A DNA stretch of 64,000 nt from Hypericum androsaemum (GCA_963995505.1 OZ023195.1:6344109-6408108); one strand, 5' to 3'. Positions 33,103 through 44,570 are shown, numbered from the stretch's first letter. A program made the numbers and translations. The notes: generated from the sequence alone by a model not told the origin.

Positions 33103-33479
33103 TCAAAGAGGTGGGGTCTTCTGATCACCCGACCCAAGGAGAGCCTGATCACCCTATAGTCGAATCTGCAAACTTTTATAACACTTCCAACCAATAGGCC
33201 AGCGAGACATCGCCTATCATCTATCCGATCTGATTTCGGAAGTGGTAGTTTGGGGGACCAATTACTAGACAAAAGCCCAATAGTTTACCGCCTACGTCTA
33301 CTAGTCTCGAGTTAGCCCATGGAAGGGATCCAATTCATTCAATATTCTTGATTTGATGAAAAATAAACATTAAATTTTCTATTAATTCGCACTTTCCGTT
33401 AAATACTTAATAGTATATTGTTATCACATTCATCGGTAACAAATAATTTTTATGATGTAAAGAAACTAGAAAATTTATG

Positions 33480-33960
33480 ATAAAATAATTTGCATATAAG
33501 ATAATATTTTTGTCCAAAATTTTACCAACTTATTAAGTGACCACGGTGGAAATTATCTCCCTTAACATATAATCTTTTTTTAGAAATGATACGATATTCT
33601 ATTTTGGGATACGGTATTCAATTTGGGATTTTGATCGATGGAGAAGGATATCCATGAAGTCAACCTACGTTATCTTAGATTTGCACAGTTTTCAGTAATG
33701 ACAGAGACTATAAATCATATTTTTTCCTTAAATCACCGGTATTAACTAACTTTAAATATGAACATACATCGCCTAACAAATTTTTAACACCGTTGTCTTC
33801 CAAAAAACCGAAGACTCTAAATCATGTTGTAAGCGTAGATGTGCTCGAAACGTTATCCTTGATTAATTTTGTGCAATTGGGTAGCTAGATGCTTTCATTT
33901 TGGTCTTCAAAAATATTATATTTTCTTGTATTTCATGTTCTAAGTAATAAATAAAGAAGA
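33480..33960 (+). pseudogene. Badly degraded SPH remnant (d)
   Basis: 33490-33570 resembles the region upstream of other SPH genes (ATAAGATAATATTTTT..., GGTGGAAATTATC). 33635-33700 resembles the W-x-KD-x-QQVN...CTVF segment with stops. The tail (AAGTAATAAATAAAGAAGACATGTAT) matches SPH 3' flanks. The middle is gone. Confidence 0.45.
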
Positions 33961-34499
33961 CATGTATGCATTAATATTTTCTTTTTTAGTGTTAAATTTA
34001 TTAATCACGGACTCTTCATAATTATACACACATTTGATTTCTAGTATTGAGGAGCATCTACCAAAATCTACGAAAAAATTGGTCTATAAATTTGATTCCG
34101 GTGTCGTTGGCGGAACGCGAAACCGCCCGCGTCATCTGAATGGGTTGGCCCTGGCCTGGCCTGGCATCTCACGTTGACCTAGATTTTGAGTATCGGAAAT
34201 GTACCAATTTTTTTTTTGCTAGAGCTCTCTACTAATTTTAAATATTTGTTAGATATATTTTATCATTTTTTAAAGACATGATTGATTCAGCAATTGGAAT
34301 AACTAATTCAAAATAGAATAAGATCCGAAAAAATAACTCTTGTAATCTTGTAATAAAAAATATATAATTTAGCACGAGCAGAAAGTTAATCTTGATTGAT
34401 GATCTATTACTTCAACCGTAGCATAATCTGGAGACCAGTTAATATGGATAACTATATAAGTATTATATCTCCTCTCAAAAAGAAAAGTAGTCTCCCACA

Positions 34500-34700
34500 A
34501 ATATAAACGTAATCTTTTAATCCAAATTATAGCAGTTATGAAGTTACCAATAATAACCGGCATTTTTTAATATATAAAAATTAGCCATTTACTATGGTGC
34601 GAATCATATAAGATAATATTTTAATCCAAAATCATAGCATTTATGAACTTACCAGTAATAAGGTGGAAATATCATCCTCGAAGTCTTATCTTTATTTTCA
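34500..34700 (+). repeat. Tandem copies of an SPH-upstream unit (~115 bp)
   Basis: AATCTTTTAATCCAAATTATAGCAG... recurs after about 115 bp (ATAATATTTTAATCCAAAATCATAGC...). The same unit lies upstream of the intact SPH gene (24560-24610) and in 2-3 copies at 40080-40370. Confidence 0.65.
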
Positions 34701-34851
34701 GTAATTATTAGATGGACATCACTTACATTTCTACGTATGATAAATTTACGGCAGATAATCTTAGCCATAAATTTATATCCATTTATAAGATGAAAGTTTC
34801 GTATATAAATAGGTATTCAATCAAATGATACATATACAATTTAAAGTTAAA

Positions 34852-35619
34852 ATGGCTAACTACCTTTGCCTTTTTCTTTTCCAATTAGCAACAATCTTGC
34901 TCGTGATTGTTAATGGGGTTGCATTTAAGATCCATTTCACTCGTAAAACAAATGTAGTGATCAACAATGTTATTGGTTATGATCGATAGCTCATTGTACA
35001 TTGTATATCTGGAGATGATGATCAGGGTATTCATCATCTGTTGGGATGGCGAGAAATAGGAAAGACTTATTTCCTATTCCTATTCCTATTCTGACTAGGT
35101 TTTGGACTCCTAATTCGACCTAGATAGGTTACTTGTACACCAAGGGTTTGTCTCTATATAAAGGCATGTTACGCTAGGTTTTTTGTATGGCTTTGTGGCT
35201 TGGAAACTCATCAATAAAAGTTCTCCTCTCTCTCCGTGGACGTAGGCATTAGGCCGAACTATGCAATTCTCTTGTTCTGTATTGTTTGTGCGATCTTGTT
35301 CTCTAGTTGCTGAATTCCTAACATCATCTACCTCCCAATGAACCTGATTCATCTTATTCCTTCAGTTTCCATCCGAAATTTCGGGGCTCACATTATACCA
35401 TTGTTGATTTGAATGGGTCTGAAGAGATGCTCAACAAGTCAATCATACAATACACCAAAGTTGTACAGTTTTCGAGGATAATAGAGATCAAGATTGTCCT
35501 GATCATGTATGTGCTTGGAACGTTACAACCGATGGAATTGGTGCAATTGGTTGGCAGCCAGATGATTATCCGAGTTTCCCTCATTGGGGGCCTGAATGCA
35601 GAATCGATAATCTTTGATT
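34852..35619 (+). pseudogene. SPH gene e, interrupted by a solo copia LTR
   Basis: ATG 34852 starts a good signal peptide (LFLFQLATILLVIVNG), followed by VVINNVIGYDR and a stop TAG at 34987-34989 where the intact gene has Trp. After LIVHCISG...GIHH the LTR (35039-35323) interrupts. Past it, PPNEPDSSYSFSFHP is readable, then a one-base shift and further stops, with QSCTVF and HWGPEC still visible. It has at least four lesions. The TATA box and leader are like those of the intact gene. Confidence 0.87.
35039..35323 (+). repeat. Solo copia LTR with 5-bp target duplication TCATC
   Basis: 285 bp, TGTTGGGATGG...TTCCTAACA, same family as the LTRs at 558, 15963 and 54112 but in the opposite direction. 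TCATC lies at 35034-35038 and 35324-35328. The absence of interior sequence shows LTR-LTR recombination after insertion. TATA-like TATATAAAGGC is near 35155. Confidence 0.93.
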
Positions 35620-37032
35620 GGGTAGGAGATGTAATAAATAGCATGTTCTAAAAGTTATTTCATTAGCACTTATTTACTATGCCGAGCAATAAATAAAGAG
35701 AACATGTATCGATCATCTCTTTAATAATGCAACTTTTATTATCCATCGACTCTTGATTACTTTTTATTATATTTTATATTGAATTATTGTCAACAATGAA
35801 TTGATTTATTAAATTTCAGTAGCTCTTCAAGAATACATCATTACAAAATCTTATTATAAATAGCTACCAAATACTGAACTCTAAAATTACGAATTGAACT
35901 AACATTATTAAAACTTTATTTATTTATGGTAGCTCAAAAAACCAGGCCAATCCATTACTTTAAAGATAATTATTGAATTTTAATTTTAAGACGTAATTAC
36001 GTGTGAGTCATGGAGCGAGAGGTATTTAACCTAATAGTACAAAGTATAGGAGGATTGACGAAGCTTCATAGTTCAAATTCTAAAGAATATAATTATCGGT
36101 ATAAAAATTTTCCTTTAAGAAAATGCGTGAATCTCTGAGTAATATTACAATGATTGAATTAATTAAATTTCAGATTTTTCTGTAAAAATAATTAATAATA
36201 CACGATTGTATCACTTCAAGTTGCAATATTTTTATTGGAATAATGATCAAATAACTTCTCTTACTTACTTAAAAAATCTAATAAGCACCATGTATTTGAA
36301 ATTGTTTCACTTGACCAATTCTATTTGTCTAAATGTGTCAATTAATACCTTGAACTATTTTTTCGATCACTAGTGATATTTCACCGTCTGAGATGATGTC
36401 TCTCTCATCTTAAATACGATATATCATTCTTATTTATTTTAAAGATAAAAATAAAAACCCCTTTCAAACCCAAGTTGTCGTATACATTCTCCGGAAGGCA
36501 CATCGGATATTAACCTCTTGATCACAGCCCGCAAATAAGATGATCATGTCATAGACAATTATCGGAATAAATAGGACTAGAACTCTCATATCGGGTAATA
36601 CATTAATTAGCAAATAAAATTAATTAAAAGGCTACCAAACAAGTTTCTTAATCCTAATTGGACCTGATATTTTATTATTGTTGATAACGCTTTTGTATCA
36701 TATTAAGCAGGAAAATAAGCGATAGGAAGAAAATTATTTTCAATGAAGTTCCTTCTATTTATGAGATGAAGTTTTGGAAATAAATAGGATTGGCACTCAA
36801 ATAAATGCATACATTTTTGAATAACTAGATCCGAAGAGTGAGGTTGAAATGGCTTATAACAGGGAAGGTTCACTGGAGGTGATCTTGATGGCAAAGTTTT
36901 GTAGGCAGGTGATCTTGAAACGGGGAAGGTTCACTGGAGGAAATGGGAGATTCTGACCATACCAAAGAGAGTTGGTGGTCTTCGTTTTAGGAGTACGAGG
37001 GCTTTCAATGAGGCTCTCCTGGCCAAGCAGGC

Positions 37033-37285
37033 TTTTTTTTTGCCGGAAAAAGAATTGCATTACTAAAAGAAAAGATAGGAGAAAATAATGTCCATACACA
37101 GCATATCCCCAGGGTGACCCATGAAGGGGCCCGCCTCAATAAAGAAGCTTACCGGCCCGCCCACCTCGAAGGCATATCGACTAGCTAAAATCCTAGCTAC
37201 CACAACAGAAATCAGCAGATCCACACACACGCCCCCCACATACTTATAGTATGCAGTTGCAGCCGGAGCCTCAGTAAAAACCTGT
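37033..37285 (-). mobile_element. Retroposon piece nested in the LINE
   Basis: Begins with a T run and GCCGGAAAAAG on the plus strand, which reads as a LINE-like 3' tail on the minus strand. It interrupts the LINE frame between ...LAKQA and ...DPDSLCYKLLQ. Edges are approximate and no duplication was identified. Confidence 0.5.
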
Positions 37286-37884
37286 CATCGCCAAACGACC
37301 CTGATTCCTTATGTTATAAATTGCTGCAGATTGTGTACTTTCCTAGGAGCTCATTTTTGCAGGGTAGGAAGGGAGTGAAACCTTCTTGGACCTGGAGCAG
37401 TTTGGTCAGGGAAATGCAACTGCTGAGACCTAACCTGGTGTGGGACAAAGTTATTTGGCTCCCTGCCAAGTTAGGGAAGTATACTGTTAAGTTAGGTTAT
37501 CATGCTATAAAAAACAACCTAGCAAATCCTGATGTCCCTCCTAACTTTATGTGGTGCAGGCTCCGGAAGCTAAAAATCTTCCCAAAAATCAGACATTTTT
37601 TATGGAGGGCTGCTAATAATGCCCTCCCAAATGCACAAAATCTGATGAGGAGGCAAATCACGAATGAGCAGACCTGCAAAGTTTGTGGTGTGAAGGTCGA
37701 AGATGTGATACATGCTCTCATTGAATGCCCACATGCTAGGGCCACGTGGTTCATGTCTTCGATTGGAGTGACTCCTGAGAGGAGGGACTCTTTGGACTTT
37801 AATTCTTGGCTGCAGCACACTATCAATACTTTGGATGAAGCGGAGAGGCCTGATCTGATCTTGCAGGTCGTATTCACTTGTTAG
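37286..37884 (+). pseudogene. LINE zinc-binding (zf-RVT) domain
   Basis: An open stretch carrying the zf-RVT pattern: MWCRLRKLKIFPKIRHFLWRA, NALPNAQNLMRRQI, CKVCGVKVEDVIHALIECPHARATW. This domain follows RT in plant LINE ORF2 proteins. The frame closes at TAG 37882-37884 before RNase H. Confidence 0.85.
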
Positions 37885-37986
37885 CAGGTTTGGTTGACAC
37901 CAAATGAACACAATTATTAGGGTTGTGCCCTAGATCCTCTTGCTACTTGGCCTAAGAGTGTTCATAAGTGTCAGGAACTTGCTGGA

Positions 37987-38516
37987 TTGCGGGACCAGAA
38001 TCATTCCCCTGTAATGGCCAGGGCTGAGTGCTGGAGACCTCCTGAAAAGGGCACTATCAAAGTAAATACTGATGCTTCCTGGATTTCAACTTCAGCTCCA
38101 GCTGGCATCGCAATTATTGCTCGGGACTATAGGGGAATGGTCAATAACTCCCGCACTCGTGCAACACCCTCAATTCAGCTCTAGAAGCTGAAATGCAAGC
38201 CATAGGTGAGGCCGCCTCTTTCATCAAGCAACACTACAACTTCAGGTGCACAATTATTGAATCCGATTGTCAAGCTGCAGTTAATTCCCTCATCAGCGCA
38301 GGTTCTTTTGAACTTGATTGGCAACTTGAGAACTTGGCCTTGGACATCCAATCTACTCTTTTGAGTTTACCTTTGTGTAAACTTGTATATATTTTTAGAG
38401 TAGCTAATGTAGTGGTAGATTAGATGGCTAAGGCTATTGCCCTCTCTTTTGATTTTGAGGATTTAGTTAGCAATCCTCCTTTTGAGCTTCGTGAGCTCCT
38501 CTTGTATCACTCCTAA
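37987..38516 (+). pseudogene. LINE RNase H domain, broken
   Basis: KVNTDASW (first catalytic Asp), GIAIIARDYRG, EAEMQAIGEA (with a stop/frame slip near 38182), IESDCQAAV and RVANVVVD define the RVT_3-type RNase H of plant LINEs. At 38422 a TAG replaces the usual next residue before MAKA. The frame then reads on to 38516, close to the element's 3' end. Confidence 0.85.
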
Positions 38517-38950
38517 GATTAATCTTATGCTATGGTATTGTCTTTTAAAAAAAATGGCTTATAATTTTGTGTCTTTTCTTCTTCCTAATGGTAACAATCT
38601 TGTCCACTACGGTAAGTGGGACGACAATGCTCCACAAAAACAATAGTATAGATGATAAAACTGCAGCTGTTCTCAATAATGTTATTGGTTTTAGTCGATT
38701 CCTTACTGTGCACTATGAATCTTTGGATAATGACTTGAGCACTCATAATCTTACATTCGAAGGATCTTGTTCAACTTACTCATTTAGTTTTCATCCGGCC
38801 CTTTCCAGGACAGTATACCATTGCTTTTTTATATGGATAGAAAACGATGTCCAACAAGTCAACCATGACGTAACCCAAAACGGACCACATAAGTATACAC
38901 AAATATTTGATTTTTAGCATTGAGGAACATCTAGCAAAATCTATATAAAA

Positions 38951-39312
38951 AATGCAGGCTACGAATGATATCTGTATGGCAGAGAGAAGAACAAAAGGGG
39001 AAAAAAAACTTCTGGGGCACCAACACGATAACAGGCAGGAAGAGGGAGAAGGCGATGAAGATAAAGAATACCCCGGCGGCCAGGAACAACCCGAAGTAGA
39101 CAAGAGCTTTCCCGGAAGGGATACTACTAGTGGCGGACTGCAAGCTCTCAGGTATCTCTCTCACTTCTTTCGAGACTCTGCGAAGACATTTCGGATTTCT
39201 AAGTCAAACACATCAACCACGCAAATAGAACCTCGCAACGAGTTAGTTCGTCGCAAGGGCTCGGATTTTGGCTCGAGTACGGATTGGTCATCGTCCATTA
39301 TATGTCCTAAAC
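38951..39312 (-). pseudogene. Captured fragment of an SFT2/Got1-like vesicle transport gene
   Basis: On the minus strand 39164-39006 reads REIPESLQSATSS, IPSGKALVYFGLFLAAGVFF and LPVIVLVPQKF, the first transmembrane region and preceding segment of plant SFT2-like Golgi membrane proteins. After QKF the match fades. Upstream (39165-39303) there is an ATG-led frame out of register with it. Full proteins have about four membrane segments and are ~225 residues; here only about 53 clear residues remain. It is an insertion relative to the related flank at 34080, so the fragment was carried in. Confidence 0.78.
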
Positions 39313-40079
39313 CCTAAACCCTATCATAGCTTCTAAAGGCAGCTAATTTTGTGGAACAGATTTCAGCTAAAACCGCAACTACCGCTACTACGACAATGTT
39401 AATTACGGTTTTGAGTGAGATACGAAAATTCTAATCCAACGGCACACCAATGATAGACTTCTTATGTTAAATGACTTAAATCCAATCCTAGCTCTACACG
39501 GGAAATAAAAGAAAGAAAGAAAAAGGGAGTGTCATCGTACACGTTGAAGAGCCCCCAACCCCTTTTCTTTTTTCCTTTTTCCTTTTTCCTTTTTTTTGGG
39601 GTTAATTTCTTGCCTGAGTTTTTTCGAAGAGATGGTTTAATTCGTTCCAAGTGGGTGGGTCGTTGAATCGGGAAGCTTTGGAATTAAGCAAATACGAAAA
39701 TAGAGGAAACGGCGCCGTTGGGAGGGATGTGTCCATTGAATGGGCCGGGCCGGGCCTGGTATCTCATTGTAGATAAAGGACGTTCTAACACGTCTAGAGA
39801 TCGAGTAAATGTTAGATATTTATTATAAATTTTTTATTTTTTAAATATCTTAACAGATTATGCAATTTTAATAATTAATTCAAAATCGAATAAGATCGAA
39901 AAATAATTCTTGTAATCTTGCAATAACTAATATAAAATTAATTTTGAGCATATAGTTCATCTTGATTGATGATCTATTAATTCAACCGTAACATAATATT
40001 GGTTGGAGTCCAGTTATTATGGATAACTGGATAAGTATTCTGTCTCCCCTCAAAAAGAAAAGTAGACTCCCGCAAAAAT

Positions 40080-40370
40080 AAGATAATATTTTAATTCAAA
40101 ATTACACCATTCATGAAGTTATCAATAATAACAAGCATTTTTTTAAATCCATAATAAGTAACTATTTACAATTCTAAATATGGTGTGAATTATATAAAGT
40201 AATAGTTTAATCCAAAATTACAGCATTTTTATGAAGTTATCAATAATAACAAACATTTTTTAATTCATAAAAAGTAACTACTTATAATTCTATATATGGT
40301 GCGAATCATATAAGGTAATCTTTTAATCCAAAATTGTAGCATTTGATGAAGTTTGATTCTGCTGAAGGTG
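40080..40370 (+). repeat. SPH-upstream unit, about 2.5 tandem copies
   Basis: AATATTTTAATTCAAAATTACACC..., AATAGTTTAATCCAAAATTACAGC... and AATCTTTTAATCCAAAATTGTAGC... are spaced about 115 bp, each with ATGAAGTTATCAATAATAAC. No SPH gene follows; copia-like DNA does. Confidence 0.7.
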
Positions 40371-40724
40371 AGACTACACATAGCGAGAACGATTCCAATT
40401 GACTGAAGGGAGCACGCGGCCCATCTGGCCCAACTTCCAAGTGATGTACAACGCAATGGCAATGGATTGGGTACGGAATGTTCCCATTCTAAACGGTTTG
40501 AAGTAAAGGATACGCATAAGTTTTTTTTATAAAAATACAGAATCACAGGACTCAAAATGGAAAAAAAAACTACGCAGGCCAGTATCGTCAACAGGACATG
40601 TGAGTATCGCAAACACGAAAAATACACTGGCCAGAATTACATAATGGAACATGTGAATATCACATAAAAGACATGTCAGTGTCACATAACTAGGCATGCT
40701 AGCGTGGTCTCTTTTACTCCAAAC

Positions 40725-40960
40725 TGTTCGGAATAATTTCCTACACTCCGTACCCAATTCAAAGCCCAAAACAACGTTTTTAACTCAAGTTTAGACTGAT
40801 GAGATGGCAAGTTGATACTTGTATATAAACCTTGGACTTGACACGTCAAATGATCAATAGAATACACACAAAAAATTTCTTCAGCTCATGTCTTCTCCCT
40901 CCGCTAGCTAGAGTAACCATTTTTCTAATTGGCTTCTTTACTAATTTGCCATTTTTGTCA
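40725..40960 (+). repeat. Copia-type LTR (second family), approximate left edge
   Basis: Ends in GTCA directly before a tRNA-Met-type primer site (TGGTGTCAGAGC, 40961-40972). A TATA box (GTATATAAAC) is at 40821-40830. The left edge, TGTTCGGAATAATTTCC at 40725, is inferred from the usual LTR start. Confidence 0.55.
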
Positions 40961-41060
40961 TGGTGTCAGAGCTACAAGCGAAGCCGTAGCTTGTAAATAA
41001 GATAGATCCTGTTTGTTTAGTCAGTTTCTCTTCCTCGAAGTTTGAGGTCGTGAAATTTCA

Positions 41061-41530
41061 ATGACAAACGAAGTAGTAACCTCTACTGGGGTGACATTGA
41101 GCAAGTCTGATCCTCTGTTCTTGAGCGCGAACTATCACTATTAGAGCAGATCCGTTCAAGCTGCTCTTAGATTAGAGAATAAGTTCGGACTTATCGATGG
41201 ATCTATTCCTATGCCTTCGCGAGATGATCCAAGGTATCCTAGCTGGGACCGTTGCAATACGATGGTCATTAGCTGGATTTCTCGCTCTGTGGAGCCTTCA
41301 ATCTCTCAAGAGTGTTCTCTGGTATGAGTCTGCTGTGGCGATCTGGAGAAATCTTTAGGAGCGCTTCGGTCGTGGAGAATCGATGAGGATCGCAACTCTC
41401 CAGGAGCAAATCCATAATCTCAGGCAAGGTTCTCAAAGTATTAATGATTACTATACTGATTTTCAGATATTATGGGATCAACTGATGCAATTAAAGCCTA
41501 TACTTAGTTGGAAATGTGCTGATGGTGTGA
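41061..41530 (+). pseudogene. Copia gag fragment, broken
   Basis: ATG at 41061 follows the primer site by about 90 bp. The frame reads LSKSDPLFLSANYH, then a stop, then LENKFGLIDGSIPMPSRDDPRYPSWDRCN, VISWISRSVEPSIS, then a shift, then RFGRGESMRIATLQEQI, QGSQSINDYYTDF. This is the copia gag core. It stops being recognisable near 41530, just before an F-box leader. The rest of the element is missing. Confidence 0.82.
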
Positions 41531-41630
41531 ATGGAGGTTTGTGTGGTGGAAACTAAGAGGTAGCTATAGGTATGTTGTGCTTTTTCCCTCTCCAACACAG
41601 AACGCAAAGAAACCCTAGAGCAACTGAGCA

Positions 41631-42261
41631 ATGAGTCTACTGTTCCTCCCGACCCACCTTCTCGAGGAAATCATCTCGCGCTTGCCCATGAATGCCATAT
41701 CATCCTGCAAGCAGCTGCTAAATTTACTCTCAGACCCCAAATTCACCGACCTTCATCTGTACAAGTCACGGTCACGGCCTCACCTCCTTTACCGCCACTC
41801 GGACACCCTCTACCTATTCAAAATCGATGGCAACGAAGCCCCAGTCCACCTCCGTGCTACCACTCTGTGGTCTGGCCTTGATCTTAATTACTACTTGGTT
41901 AGTTCGTTCAACGGCTTGCTCTGCTCTTCCGCGAGAGGTGTTCGTGGAGGCTCTTCAGACAAAGTTGTTTGGGTGATGAAAGAGTACGGCGACAAGGGAT
42001 CTTGGACTAAGTTGTACTCTGTGGTGGGTAACAACTTTACTTTTGATCTGCCTGCGCCCATCCTCCGACCAGTCAAGACACTTGCCGGCGGGGAGGCTAG
42101 TGATGTCTCAGATTCGTTTCGTGAGTTATGATATTAAGAGCATGTCGTCGCACATTGTCCAGTCATTCCCTCAACAGAATTGGATGAAACGGGAGTCACG
42201 TGGCATTGTTATTACTCCAAGCTTGATTTCACTCAAACGCATTGCCAACCACGAAAATGTT
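41631..42261 (+). pseudogene. F-box/FBA pseudogene with deletions and frameshift
   Basis: ATG 41631, MSLLFLPTHLLEEIISRLPMNAISSCKQLLNLLSD: the F-box lacks the four residues around KVCK of its paralogues (12-bp deletion). The frame stays open through SGLDLNYYLVSSFNGLLCSS, then the central ~330 bp is missing and VWVMKEYGDKGSWTKLYSV follows. A small deletion after GGEA (about 42101) shifts the frame; the shifted frame reads MSQIRFVSYDIKSM and LTPSLISLKRIANHENVENL, without the family stop. The leader (CAACACAGAACGCAAAGAAACCCTAG) matches the paralogues. Confidence 0.87.
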
Positions 42262-42730
42262 GAGAATCTCACGCAAGTAAGTAGGATTCATTCCTTGACT
42301 TCTTTTTCGTTTGTTAGCTTCATACTTGAAATTTCGTTAAGGAAATACTTTTTCTTACTAATTCGATTTATGTAATGTTGACCCCAAATTCGCCGACCTT
42401 CACCTGTATAAGTCGCGGTCGCGGCCTCACCTTCTCTGCCGCTACTCAGACACCCACTATCTATTCATCCTCGAAGCGACAAAGCCCCTACCCACCTCCG
42501 CGCAACCACTCTCTGGTCTGGCCTCAAGGTTGATGAATACTTGGTCAGTTCGTGCAACGGCTTGGTCTCCTCTTACACGATGTTTCTTGTTGGAAGCTCT
42601 TTTATGAGATGCAAAATTACAGTATGCAACCCAATCTCACGCGAGACTATCACCCTCCCTTAACTTAGAAACTGCTACGAAATTAGTCGACTCGCCATTG
42701 GATTTGCCGCTAACAACTACTATAAGATAT

Positions 42731-44570
42731 ATTTTTTATATAAGTAATATGAATTAAAAATAATGTACAATGTACACATCCACCATTACAGAGCATAAGC
42801 CCAACAAAAGCCGCCCGACAGCAAAATTAGCAGCAGGTCCGCTGCGAACCTAGTACAGCCAAACAGACGAAAACAATGGAGGGGGAGAGGGGGAGTGTCG
42901 CATCAAAACAAGCATAAAATCACAGGCAAGCATCCAGGAAAAGGGAGAGGTCTTGCCCTGCCAAGTCTTTCACTGAATTCGACCCAAGGATCCACTTTGA
43001 TCTGGATAGAAATAGTATGATGAAGAAGCTGTTGGTCGAAAGATGCCTCCAGAAAGATGACTCGATTCTTCGAGTTCCAAGTGACCCAAGTGACCGCACC
43101 AAAAACTGCAAACCAAACTTTTTCAATCGTGCCGCCTCATTCCTGGGCTAATTCCAACCAAGATGCAAAGGAGTGGTGAAGAGATGGCCCAATACACACC
43201 CTAATATCCAACCTGGATGCATAGAAGTTCCAAAGCAACCAAGGACCCCAACAATGGAGAAGAAGATGCTCTCCTGATTCATCATGAATCCCGCAAAAGG
43301 GGCACAAACAATCCCACTCGTTTAGACAATTCATAAGAATCAGATTGGTTCTCGTCAGAAGGCTACCCCAAATGGCAAGCCATAGAAAATTCAACTTTCA
43401 GAGGAAAATGGCCGGACCAAACAACAATGAAGTTACTTCTAGGGTGTGAACTTTGAACAATCATGGCACGCAAGGAGCTAGCTGAAATGGTTGTTCGTGT
43501 CATGGATCCATCTGACCTATCCGCCCTCACACGTTTTGGAGCAGCCGCGGACAGAAAACCCAGCATGGAGGAGAGACCTTCTAGTTCCCAATTGAGCAAG
43601 AAGCGCACCCAACAAAATTCCCACACCCAATTATCCCCTCACCTCCCGCACTCAATAATCGTCGAAGATTTCCGAACTGAGAGTGCGAACAGTTATGGAA
43701 AGACAACTTTCAAAGGAAGACCATTAAGCTAAGGGCCGAACCAAACTAGGAAGCGGTCACCCATACCGACAATAAGATCAAAACCAGACCAAAATTTGTT
43801 TGACAGCAAGGAGTTCTCATGTGCCAGATTTGCAATCTTTGGCCAGGCCCACGAATGATTCTTACCCACATTTCATCTCCATTTGAAATGTAGTTCCACA
43901 CCCACTTCATAAGGAGGCCATAGTTTCTCAAATCCAACTCTTCTATGCCAAGTCCACCATATTCCATAGGCAAGGTAACTTTGTCCCATTTAACAAGAGG
44001 AGTCTTGTTCATGTCCATGTTCCTTGACCAAAGGAATTTTCTCGTGTGCTTGACCAAGTCCTTTCAAACACCTGCCGGGAGTTTGAAGACAGAGAGATAG
44101 TAGGTGTATGGGCTGAAAAGAACAAACCTAACCAATGTCAATCTTCCCCCAGGAGAAAGCAGCTGTCCCTTCCACGAAGCCAGTCTCGCCTCCACGGATT
44201 CAAGGATGGGTTTCCAGTGGCACTTTTTTGACATAGAGCATCCAATAGGCAGGCCCAAGTACTTGAGTGGAAGGCATTCCATTTTGCAGCCCAATATAGC
44301 CGCCTGAGATTGCAGCCAATCATCGGACATGTTGATGCCAATGAGGAATGACTTGGCATAGTTGATCTTAATGCCAGAGATGAGGCTGAATGTGATTAAA
44401 ATGTGCTGAAGATTAGCCAACCTCTGCTCGCTTTTCTCCAGGATGATTAATGTGTCATCCGCGTACTCAAGTAGAGAGAGCCTCTGGTTATTACCTGGAA
44501 TCTGAATTCCACTAAGAAGAATAGCTTCCTCCACCTTTTTAATAAGTACCCGTAGACCTTCTGCTGCAAA
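42731..44570 (-). mobile_element. 5'-truncated LINE with 13-bp target duplication
   Basis: TACTATAAGATAT at 42718-42730 and 44571-44583. On the minus strand the order is RT from about 44570 (YADDTLIIL catalytic box near 44464), YLGLPIG and SWKGQLLSPGGRLTLV, then GGLGIEELDLRNYGLLMKW near 43910, then the zinc-binding domain (CPFCGIHDESGEHLLLHC near 43290). Frames shift several times and the RNase H part is not clear. The T-rich left edge is the complemented tail. Confidence 0.87.
44064..44570 (-). pseudogene. LINE reverse transcriptase, C-terminal half
   Basis: Frame from the truncation point (FAAEGLRVLIKKVEEA) through the YADD box (Asp-Asp catalytic pair intact) and thumb region (LKYLGLPIG, WKPILE, LASWKGQLLSPGGR). 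It ends at a stop near 44064; the next piece is in another frame at 43746-44057. The palm N-terminal half is missing. Confidence 0.88.

Larger units (their letters stand above)
34605..36860 (+). repeat. SPH block B (mate 24550-26860)
   Basis: Second copy of the SPH block; ends at the start codon of SPH gene f just as block A ends at that of gene b. Shared 3' flank 35620-36670 carries no genes. Confidence 0.85.
36860..38551 (+). mobile_element. 5'-truncated LINE with poly-A and 13-bp target duplication
   Basis: AAATGGCTTATAA at 36847-36859 and 38552-38564 flanks the element; a short A run ends it. It keeps the end of RT (IPKRVGGLRFRSTRAFNEALLAKQ), the zinc-binding domain and RNase H, with frameshifts. 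A second retroposon piece (37033 to about 37285) lies inside. Plant L1 class. Confidence 0.88.
36849..38885 (+). pseudogene. SPH gene f, split by a LINE and truncated
   Basis: The start codon region appears twice, at 36849 and 38554, as part of the LINE target duplication. The mature frame (from ATG 38588) reads MVTILSTTVSGTT, NNVIGFSRFLTVHYES, STYSFSFHP, VYHCFFIW, QQVNHDVTQN and then stops matching at about 38885, so the final Cys-rich third is missing. It shares the one-base insertion in the signal-peptide region with gene b. The downstream sequence resembles the flank after SPH remnant d (34015-34080), which points to a deletion joining two units. Confidence 0.82.

Noticed and set aside
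39300..39322. Interstitial telomere repeat
   Set aside because: Only about two CCCTAAA units; too few, and it may be a gene leader motif (AAACCCTA is common in plant 5' leaders).
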